This document shows, piece by piece, positions 45,401 through 55,000 of a DNA stretch of 64,000 bases; within the stretch, counting starts at the first letter, position 1, and every line of letters begins with the position of its first letter. This stretch comes from Dipteris shenzhenensis (lineage: Eukaryota; Polypodiophyta; Polypodiopsida; Gleicheniales), in NCBI GenBank assembly GCA_047967505.1, contig CM106539.1; one strand, 5' to 3'. The notes beneath the pieces were generated by a model. The model was not told where the DNA came from. It saw only the letters and a program-made list of their open reading frames with translations, and did not search any database. Both the position numbers and the translations under genes were made by a program.

Positions 45401-45839
45401 GAGTTATCGGGGTTACCGCCACAGATATTGATGGTACTTGAGGGTTGTGTGTTATAGATGGCATAATTAATGCCCCTGAAGGTTCAACACCACCACTTGG
45501 AAATGCATCCCACATTTTCTTCAATGCTTCTAAGGCATTAAGTAATTCTTGGGATCCCTCAATTGAATCTGGTAACGGTTTCAAGAAGTGCTTCGGAGTA
45601 ACTCGTAACTTGTAAACCACCTCGTCATTCTTTCCTTGGCACACAATTTCTATTAAATTGTTTTCTTTAATATTGATGTTTGATACCATGCCACCATTTC
45701 TTACTGCCTCTGCAGAATATTTCGGGCTTCATATGTTCTCAGAAGTGATCACCAAAAAATACTTTGATTTCCGCTCCATAAAATACCAAGCATGTTCAAG
45801 GTATTTGAAAGACACCTTGGAACCAAAACTGGAAGCCAT
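42424..45839 (-). pseudogene. Leftward companion gene of element 2, unrecognised, broken
   Basis: Three frames belong to one former gene of about 1140 codons. The ATG at 45839 opens MASSFGSKVSFKYLEHAWYF; TGA at 45729-45731 interrupts, the same frame continues from 45689, TAG at 44673-44675 interrupts again, and a one-base shift near 44300 moves into the 622-aa frame ending at 42424. Visible parts are a Thr/Pro-rich linker (about 45300-45450), a globular middle (KPCVFFINELQDLAVSQIVE, GWEVALYRMGFAAEKLLRQG), an acidic Ser/Asp/Glu stretch (about 43000-43080) and a C-terminal tail repeating EQPTSQ. I find no known catalytic motif. Its divergent placement in the same element suggests an accessory protein for transposition or silencing evasion, which is only inference. 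Introns could explain part of the breakage. Confidence 0.7.
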
Positions 45840-45859
45840 GAAAGCTATAGTTTTCTGAA

Positions 45860-46013
45860 AAACAATCAAAAATAAAAAATGAGAAATACAATGATTTTCA
45901 AACTCAAAATATTAAATAAATTTTTAATTAAATATTTTTTAAGTTTTATTTATTTTTAATTTTTAAAATAAAATATTTTTTTAAATTATTTTATTTTAAT
46001 TAGTTAGTTTATT
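45860..46013. other. AT-rich upstream region of leftward gene
   Basis: About 150 bp of almost pure A/T (TTTTTAATTAAATATTTTTT) separates the leftward gene from the GC block. It probably includes its promoter; no single TATA box can be chosen. Confidence 0.4.
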
Positions 46014-48130
46014 TTAATCACCCACGCCCACCTCTTCCCTCCGCCCGCCCTCCTCCCCCTTGCTCCTTCCCCACGCCCCCCTTCCCTTGCCCCTCCCCTT
46101 CCCTCTCCACACGTGTGTGTGCATGTGGTGAGGGAAGGGGAGGGGCAAGGGAAGGGAGGAGCGGGGGCCGGGCGGGCGGAGGGAAGCGGAGGGGGGCGAG
46201 GGATACCTGTTGCGTGCGCAATAGGTGGGGGCATCGATGCCCCCCTCCCCTTCCCGCGCTCCCCCACCCCCCCTTCCCTCCGCCCCCAACCCCCCTCCCA
46301 ACGCGCGCGGGGGGGGCGTGGGGAGGACGGGGGTGTGCGAGGGTTGGGAGGACGGAGGGGAGGGAACGGGGCGGAGGGGAGGGCACGTGGGGGCGGAGGG
46401 GAGAGGGACAGGCGCGCAGGGGGCGAGAAGGGGGGGTTGGGGGGGCGGAGGGGAGGGAAGGGGAAGGCGGGAGGGATGGGCGGATGGGAGGGAAGGGGGG
46501 CGGGTGGGGTGAAGCCCCCCACCTGTTGCAACAGGTCCCCCTCCCCTTCCCCACACCCCGCCTCCCACAGCCCCCCTCCCGGCGCGCCCGCCCCCCCTCC
46601 GCCCTCGCCATGCCCCCCGCCCCCCCGCGCCCCACCCACGCCCCCCCTCCCATCCCGCGCCCCCCCACGCCACGCCCCCCCTTCCGTCCGGAAGGGGGGG
46701 CGGGCGCGCGGTGGGGGGCGTGGGGAGGGCGGGAGGGGAGGGGGAAGCCCCCAAGGTGGGGGGCCGCCCCCCACCCACCTGTTGCGTGCGCAACAGGTGG
46801 GAGGAGAGCCCCCCACCTAATGCGTGCGCAACAGGTGGGGGGGTCGGCCCCCCCACCCACCTGTTGCGCACGCAATAGGTTGGGGGGCGCCCTCGCCCCC
46901 TCCCCTTCCCCACCCCCCGCAGCCCCCCCTCCCGGCGCGCCCGCCCCCCCTCCGCCCTCGCGACGCCCCCCGCCCCACCCACGCCCCCCCTCCCCTCCCG
47001 CCCCCCCCACGCCCGGCCCTCCTCCCCTCCCCACGCCCCCCGCGCGCGCGCGGTGGGGGGGCGTGGGGAGGGTTGGAGGGGAGGGGGGGGCGGGCGCGCG
47101 GGGGGCGAGGGGAGGGGGGGCAAGGGCGCCCCCCCCCACCTGTTGCGCACGCAACAGGTGGGGGGGGGCGCCCTTGCCCCCCCTCCCCTTCCCCACACCC
47201 CCCCTCCCCTCGCCCCCCGCGCGCCCGCCCCCCCCTCCCCTCCAACCCTCCCCACGCCCCCCCACCGCGCGCGCGCGGGGGGCGTGGGGAGGGGAGGAGG
47301 GCCGGGCGTGGGGGGGGCGGGAGGGGAGGGGGGGCGTGGGTGGGGCGGGGGGCGTCGCGAGGGCCCCCCCCCCACCCACCTGTTGCGTGCGCAACAGGTG
47401 GGGGGGGGGCGCCCTTGCCCCCCCTCCCCTTCCCCACACCCCCCCTCCCTCAGCCCCCAGCCCCCCTCCCGCCGGCGCGCCCGCCCCGCCCTCGCCACGC
47501 CCCCCGCCCCCAGCCCCCCCTCCCGGCGCGCCCGCCCCCCTCCCCTCCCCTCCCGCCCTCCCCACGCCCCCCCCGCCGGTGCGCCCGTCCCCTTCCGACG
47601 ACAGAAGGGGGCAGGCGCGCCGGCGGGGGGGGCGTGGGGAGGGCGGGAGGGGAGGGGGGGGGTTGGGGGGCGGAGGGAGGAAAGGGGGAGGCGGAGGGGG
47701 GGAGGGTGGGCGGGCGGCAGGGAGGTAGGGACGAAGGTGAGGGCGAAGGGAAGGGGGGGCTTGGGGGCGGAGGGGAGGAAAGGGGGAGGCGGAGGGGGGG
47801 GGAGGGGGGGGCGAAGGGAAGGGGGGCAGAGGGTCAACGACAGGGCAGGAGGGGGGTGCGGCGGAGGGCGGGAGGGAGGGAGGGGAGTGGGAAGGGCGGA
47901 GGGGAGGGAAGGGGGGCGGAGGGGGGTGGGGTGGTAGCGACGACAGGGGGAAGGGAAGGAAGGGGCCGGAAGGAGGAGGGAGCAAGCAAGGGGAGGGGAA
48001 ACGGCCTTGGGGAGGGAGGAGAGGAGAAGGGGGAAGGGAAGGGAGGGGAGAAGCGGGAGGAGAGGGGAAGGGACGGGAAGGGGAGGGGAGAGAGGAAGTT
48101 GGAGAAGAGGGAGGGAGGGAGTACCTGAGT
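46014..48130. repeat. 2.1-kb extremely GC-rich palindromic block
   Basis: The block is almost entirely G and C, switching between C-rich and G-rich runs. At least seven hairpin cores of the type ACCTGTTGCGTGCGCAACAGGT occur at about 46205, 46521, 46777, 46815, 46859, 47138 and 47378. Around 47150 the symmetry extends to nearly 200 bp on each side (about 46955-47361). Smaller palindromes centre near 46690 and 47605. Long frames on both strands (up to 655 aa) come from lack of A/T and are not genes. The rightmost 500 bp is G-rich and purine-rich only. Confidence 0.85.
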
Positions 48131-48279
48131 GGAGAGGTGGTGGAGCTCCAGGAGAGAGTTGTGAAAGAGAATAAGAGAGTTGTGAGATAGAATGAGGAGA
48201 AGTAGAGTTTTATAGGAAATGGATAGCTTTTAGGTCAAGTTAGCTTTTTTTAGTTTTTAAGGTTTTTTTAGCTCTTTTA

Positions 48280-48345
48280 GGTTCACTATAAGTAGAACAT
48301 TCTTCATTCTCTCTTTCATTCAAAGATCATTCGTTTACACTCCAC
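48280..48345 (+). promoter_or_regulatory. Possible promoter with TATA-like CACTATAAGTAG and pyrimidine leader
   Basis: TTCACTATAAGTAGAAC followed after about 25 bp by CATTCTCTCTTTCATTC resembles a plant TATA promoter and C/T-rich transcript start. It points toward the transposase gene 3.7 kb away, which would require a long leader or intron; an AAAACAG acceptor-like site lies at 51973-51979. Speculative. Confidence 0.25.
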
Positions 48346-48359
48346 GCTTCTCTCCTCTC

Positions 48360-49100
48360 ATCAACCTGTTGCAGGATTCGCAAAAATTTTCAAAATGATG
48401 CAAGAGGTGAGTTGTTGCGTACGCAAGAACTTCTAAGAATCAAGTTTTTATAAATTTGAATTTTTTTTCAAATCCAATCTTTTTCTAAAAAACTTGTGTG
48501 TACGCAACAACTTAAAAAACCATTTTAGCATTAAATATTTTTTTCCATAAATTTTCCTCTTTAACTCAAACTCTCACAACCCCTCCCTACCTATTGCGTA
48601 CGCAATAACTTCAAAACAAAATTTAACACTCAAACCCTACCTATTGCGTACGCAACAACTTCAAAACAAAATTTAATCATAAATCTCTCAAAAAAACTCA
48701 TCAACCAAAAAAAAAAATCTATTACAAATTTCTCTCTCAACCTCAAAGCCACTCAAACCTCCCTACCTATTGCGTACGCAACAACTCCAAAACAAAATTC
48801 AATCATAAATCTCTCCAAAAAAGTCCTTTAAAAAAAAAAAAAAAATCTATAACACATTTCTCTCTCAACCTCAAAAGCACTCAAACCTCTCTACCTATTG
48901 CGTACGCAACAACTTCAAAACAAAATTTTATCACAAATCCTCCAAAAAACTCTTCTCACTACACGTTATTACAAATATCTCTATCAATCTCAAAACCACT
49001 CAAATGTCCTACCTATTGCGTACGCAACAACTTCAAAACAAAATTCAATCATAAATCTTTTCAAAAAACTCTTCTCACTACACTTTATTAATAAAGAAAT
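48360..49100. repeat. Tandem repeats with TTGCGTACGCAA palindromes
   Basis: Units of about 120-126 bp carry CTACCTATTGCGTACGCAAC near 48638, 48764, 48889 and 49010, with a shorter spacing from 48588. More diverged copies are at 48364-48430 and 48496. The palindrome is the same core as in the GC block (ACCTRTTGCG..CGCAAYA) in an AT-rich context. Confidence 0.8.
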
Positions 49101-50339
49101 CCATTTATAATATTTTTACCCCATAATATAATAAATTAAATTTTTATTTACTAATGTTAAAATATAATTTTACTAAAAATATATATTATTAATCTATAAA
49201 TTAATATAAATATTATATAATTATTATATAAATAAATATATAAATACATTAATTTAAGAAAAAAATTGAAAGGAGATCTTCTAGCATATGTGCTTTATAT
49301 AATACTTAGTCTTAAAACAATGAAGAATTAGTGAATATATTGCTCTTCTATACATTATTAACTTAAAAACTAATATAAATATAAATTAATTATTATATAA
49401 ATTTAAATAAATATATAAATAATTAATATTATACATTAATAACATTTAAAATTATGTAGATTATATACTAATAACCTTTCAATTTTAAAAAGTAGTCAAT
49501 AAAAGAATTAAATTAATTTTAAAATTTAGAAAATATTAAAATTTACACACTTACTTTTAGCATGTATGCTTTTATTCCATATGTATAATACTTGTTAGTT
49601 AGTCAAAAAATGAAAAATTAGATAATGTATTTGTAAGGTAGTTATTTAAAACCATAGAATCTAGAAGACTACACTATCATTGCATCCATATCATTTTTTT
49701 ACTTTAGTAACCATCAGATATCCATGATTCCATGTGTATAATACTTGTTGGTTAGTCGAAAGAATGCAAAATTAGATAATGTATTTGTAAGGTAGGTATT
49801 TAAAACCATAGAATCTAGAAGACTACAGTATCATTGCATCCATATCATTTTTTTTTACTTTAGCAAGCACCAGATATCCATGGTATCCATGATATGGAAT
49901 ACATATTTCTTAGAATGTCCATGATATGGAATATATATTTCTTCGAATATTTCTTATCAAATACTTTTTCATTTCTTCTCATACACCATGCACTTCTTCC
50001 TAATCAGTGTGCATACATCACTTCTTCGAATCGGTGTGCTTTTAGCCTATGTACTTGTTCCTAATCAGTAGGATACTTTGAGTAGGTTGGCTTGTAACTA
50101 CTTAAAGTAAAGCCTTTGCAAAGGATCGTACCTTTTGATACACCATGCAGCATGAATGTAAAAAAATATGAATCGGTGTGCTTTTAGCCTATGTGCTTGT
50201 CCCTAATCAGTAGGATACTTTGACTAGGTAGACTTATACTTACTTAAAGTAAAGCCTTTGCAATGTATCATACCTATAAACAAAACACTTTGGAAAGCAT
50301 ATAACATATAGTCTATATATATCTAAACTAAATACTTTA
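49101..50339. other. AT-rich spacer with two local tandem duplications
   Basis: Mostly A/T with no gene. A segment of about 155 bp is repeated (CATAGAATCTAGAAGACTAC at about 49653 and 49808). Another of about 130 bp is repeated (TCCTAATCAGTAGGATACTT at about 50060 and 50195). Confidence 0.6.
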
Positions 50340-50765
50340 GAATGCATATTTTATATAGTCTATATATCTTAAATCTTACACCCTAAATCTTAAATCCTAA
50401 AGTTTCCTAAATCTTAGGTTATATAATCTAAGCTCTTAAACTTATATAATAGTTATAATTCCTAAACCTTAAATCCTAATCCCTATAACTTAAATTCTAA
50501 AACCTAATTCTCAATTCTAAACCCTAAATTCTACACTCTAAGCTCATGATCTTATATACTAAACCTTAGAACCTAAATCCTAAACCCTAAAACAATAATC
50601 ATAAACCCTAAAAGCTAAACCCTAAACCCTATATTTTTAACCCTAAACCCTAAATCCTAAACCCTAAAAATATAATCATAAACACTAAACCCTAAACACT
50701 AAATCTTAAATCCTAAGCCCTAAATCCTTAACCCTAAATACTAAACCCTAAACCCTAATCCTAAA
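50340..50765. repeat. Telomere-like degenerate CCCTAAA tract, left arm
   Basis: Many CCCTAAA, CCTAAATCCTAAACCC and CTTAAA variants, increasingly regular toward 50765. It is the left arm of the large inverted repeat whose right arm is 51655-51860. Confidence 0.85.
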
Positions 50766-51790
50766 ATACAATCAAAATTTTATGATTTTTCTCGATTTGT
50801 GCAACATGTTAGATATACCCCCAAGATATACCCCCAACCTGTTGCTTAAGCAACAGGTTGGGGGGTATATCCGACCTGTTGCACAAATCGAAAATTTTCT
50901 CGATTTATGCAACAGGTCGGATATACCCCCCAACCTGTTGCTCAAGCAACAGGTTGGGGGATATACCCGCAACCTGTTGCTCAAGCAACAGGTTGGGGGA
51001 TATACCCGCAACCTGTTGCTCAAGCAACAGGTTGGGGGGTATATCCAACATGTTGCACAAATCCAGAAAATTCTTGATTTGTGCAACAGGTCGGATATAC
51101 CCCCCAACCTGTTGCTCAAGCAACAGGTTGGGGAGTATATTAAACATGTTGCACAAATCTAGAATTTTCTTGATTTGTGCAACAGGTTGGGGGTATATCC
51201 AACCTGTTGCACAAATCAAGAAAATTCTCGATTTGTGCAACATGTTGGAGTATATCCAACTTGATTCATGCAACAGGTTGGATATACCCCAACCTGTTGC
51301 TCAAGCAACAGGTTGGGGGGTATATCCAACCTGTTGCACAAATCGAGAAAATTCTCGATTTGTGCAACAGGTCGGATATACCCCCCAACCTTGAGCAACA
51401 GGTTGGGGGTATATCCAACCTGTTGCACAAATCGAGAAAATTCTCGATTTGTGCAACATGTTGGATATACCCCCCAACCTGTTGCTTGAGCAACAGGTTG
51501 GGGGGTATATCCGACCTGTTGCATAAATCGAGAAAATTCTAGATTTGTGCAACAGGTCGGATATACCCCCCAACCTGTTGCTTAAGCAACAGGTTGGGGG
51601 TATATCTAACATGTTGCACAAATCGAGAAAAATCATAAAATTTTGATTGTATTTTAGGGTTAGGGTTTAGGGTTTAGTATTTAGGGTTAAGGATTTAGGG
51701 CTTAGGATTTAAGATTTAGTGTTTAGGGTTTAGTGTTTATGATTATATTTTTAGGGTTTAGGATTTAGGGTTTAGGGTTTAAGAATTAAA
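50630..51790. repeat. About 1.15-kb giant palindrome of nested hairpins
   Basis: The outer arms (about 50630-50830 and 51590-51790) are near-perfect reverse complements, including telomere-like repeats and ATCAAAATTTTATGATTTTT. Inside are at least eight hairpins CAACCTGTTGCTCAAGCAAC (about 50838 to 51590) alternating with TCGAGAAAATTCTCGA stem-loops and GTATATCC/GGATATAC words. The symmetry centre is near 51210. The hairpin core CCTGTTGC/GCAACAGG is shared with the other two palindromic blocks of the element. Transcribed, it would form a long double-stranded RNA. Confidence 0.88.
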
Positions 51791-51860
51791 TGTTTAAAGT
51801 TTAGGATTTACGGTGGTTAAGATGTTTTGGTATTAATTATTTAAAGTTTAGGATGTAGGG
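51655..51860. repeat. Telomere-like TTTAGGG tract, right arm
   Basis: GGGTTAGGGTTTAGGGTTTA and variants, inverted with respect to 50340-50765. It ends about 140 bp before the transposase start. Confidence 0.85.
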
Positions 51861-52000
51861 TTTAGGTTAATGCCTTCTCTGCTAGTTTTGATATAGAAGT
51901 TATTAAGTAATAATAAGCTCAATGATTATTTATTAAATGTTCATTTTGAGTTGCTAATTTACTTTTATACATAAAACAGGTATTCACCCTAACAGAGGGT

Positions 52001-55000
52001 ATGGATGTGGTGTTATATGAGAAGAATGAAGTGGTGGCTTTTGGACGAATTCATAGTCTTGATCCTATGAATGTGTGTCATTTTCAACGTTGTGGTGAGA
52101 GAAGATGTGTAGTGATAATCACCAACGTTGTAAATCCTGAAGTACATTTAAAATATCCACATGGAGACTTTGAAACATTGGGAGATATCTTACAATGTGA
52201 TATATTTGATATGCAAGCACACAGAACACTCTGGGACCAAGACGAAATTGTTCCAAAGACATACTTTCAAGATATCAAGAAAACTTATATCCAGGGGGAA
52301 AAAGTACAGATGTTATCTCGCTTCGGAGAAGTTTTAGCAATTGGCAACTTTAAGGGCTATGCTCAGAGTTTTCTCTGTATAGTGGAGATAATTAAGTTGA
52401 CTAGTGCAGGTGTCATTCAAAATGCAATGGATAGTACTTCACAATTAGACGTCCATAATACTACGTCTCAACTACAAGTTCATAGTACTTGTAAATGGGG
52501 GTTAGCTTTCTTGAAATCAAGTTTGCCCAAGACAGTTTCCTTCAATGTCATGGAAGACACAACAGAATATTATCAGAAGAAAAAGACTATAACACAAATG
52601 GGATCCAAATTGATAAGAAGCTATAGTAGTAATCAAGAGTATCATAGTGGCATGCTCACAGGTATCGAGGACATTATAGTAACAGATGTTGATGCAGAAA
52701 AGGTTTCTTGTGTTGCAAGTGACTCAAATATACTCACTGGTATAGAAGACTTGTCTTGTGTTGCAAGTGACTCGAACAGGCTCACTGGTATAGAAGACTT
52801 GTCATGTGTTGCAAGTGACTCGAACAGGCTCACTGGTATAGAAGATTTATCCTGTGTTGCAAGTGACTCAAACAGGCTCACTAGTATAGAAGACTTGTCT
52901 TGTGCTGCAAGTGACTCAAACATGCTTATTGATATAAAAGACAGAAGATGTGTTGAAAATAATAAGATGGGACCACAAAGAAAAATACACGCAAAGATCA
53001 ATGGGATAAGTGATGCAATAACAGGAATTGATGATATTAGTGACAATGATCATGATGTTACCACTCGAATACAAGGCAAAAGGGGCAGAGAATCTGAGAA
53101 TATTGTTGCTAGCATGCCAGAGAATATAGATGGGAGAATGTTGAGTTACGAAGGAGAAACAGTTCAACCACAAAATTCAAGAGGCATTAGCAACAAATTG
53201 ACATCAATGAACATGTCGACCAGATTGCCATTTCCAAGATATTATAAGGTATCAAATAATTCTCAAGCCTACACAGCATTTGATTATAAAGATGAAGATT
53301 CAAGGGAAATGGATTCGAGGTTTGATGGTCTTACAACTAGAAAACGCAAGACACTATTTACAAAAAGAAAGTATGTGAGTGTGAAGAGGCGAAGAATCAT
53401 GGCATCAATTCCAGAACCAAAGAGACATGTGATGCTATCCGAGGAGAATATGGAAAGGATGCTTATGCGAGTTTGTTGCAAGAGACTTTGCATTAGAAAA
53501 GTTGGGAAAGATGATTGTGCAGCCATACGCCTTGGTATTTGGAGTAAGACAGCGCCTAATAGACATAACTATCTTCTTCAAGAGTTTTCATGCTTTCTTC
53601 ATCAAGGCACTAATCAAGATTTGAGCACAGGACACTGTAAACCTAGATTGAAACCCATGGTTAATGGGAGACCCATTTGCAATCGAGGATATCAATGGTT
53701 AACTGGACTATCACATGGCACATATTGGACCATCTGGGCAGAGGTGAAAGAAAAAGTTATTCATACAATTCATGGAAATACGTACAAGCTTAAATGCCAT
53801 GGAAGCACTATAAATGCAACCGCAACATTAAAGCAAGTTCTCGAAGACCATGCATTACCGCAGCCTCATCTTCAACAAACAATGCTAGATGGACGTGTCG
53901 AATGCCAACAACATCTTCCTTTGGGAATGACAAAGAAGGTCGTCCTAGAGACTGTCAATAAAACTTTACAAGACAGAGACGAGAGCATGATTTCACGATC
54001 AACCTTGTACAAAATTTGGCGTAGAGATTTTTGCCATGTCAAGACACCATCAAAGCAAAGGATGTCAAAATGTAAGACATGTGATGAATTAAAAAATGCC
54101 ATTGAACATAGTAAATGCGAGCAGCAGCGAGGAAGATATATTAAATGGCGATCAATCCATTTACGTCATGTGCAGGATGCTCGAAAGTTGTATGCTTCTT
54201 GGGGAGAGGAAGCTATTTCACATGTCAATAAGTCCATGTGCATCACCATTGATGGCATGGACCAGAATACAACCACTTTGCCACGATATAGACGTATCCC
54301 ACCGGCATTGGAGGGCAAACGTGGACTAAAAACACACTTGTGTGGAGTATTAGTACATGGATACCGAATCTTTTGTGATGTATGGATTGATAGTTTGCAT
54401 GACCATGATAGTAACCAGGTTGTTACATCAATCATGAAAGCAATAAGAAAGGTCAGAGATGCTCGCGGATGTTTGCCTAACACATTGCGAATACAAGCTG
54501 ATAATTGTTGGAGAGAGAACAAGAATAAATATATATTTGCTTTATGCTCTATGTTGGTTGGTTTGAAAATATTTGAAGAAGTGGAAGTTGGCTTTCTTCT
54601 TGTCGGCCATACACATGAAGACATAGATCAAATCTTCAGTGTTATCTCTGGTGAGTTGAAGGCAATGGATGTTTTGACAATGGAGGATATGCTATTTCGA
54701 ATTGGGAAAAAAATTGGAGGTTCTCGTAAGGAAGAATCAGAAGTGGCTATCTTAGAGAGGATGGTAGATTGGAGAGCATTTATAGAGCCACATTTACAAA
54801 CAGGAGATGATGCCCTAATAGGACACACAAATCCACACTACTTTCGGTTTCACATGCATAACAATATTCCAGTGATGCAATGGAAGCACTACTCAGTAGA
54901 TGGAGATCATTTATGGAGTGAGTCATATGCTTTGTTACAACGAATAATTCCATTGGAGGAAACTAGATTTGTTCTTGCAAAAAACAAATCACTTGACATA

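Noticed and set aside
46014-48128. Very long ORFs on both strands (up to 655 aa, Pro/Gly/Arg-rich) in the GC block
   Set aside because: They overlap on both strands and all frames, lack domains, and follow from near absence of A/T stop codons. The sequence is palindromic repeat DNA.
50770-51640. CRISPR-like array of palindromic repeats
   Set aside because: The repeats are nested perfect hairpins with no uniform unique spacers, no cas genes, and the setting is a plant nuclear transposon.
50340-51860. True telomere or chromosome end
   Set aside because: The tracts are degenerate, inverted around a palindrome, and lie inside mapped TIRs with a target duplication on both sides.
54166-54624. Minus-strand ORF over the transposase core
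   Set aside because: Shadow of the conserved + strand frame.
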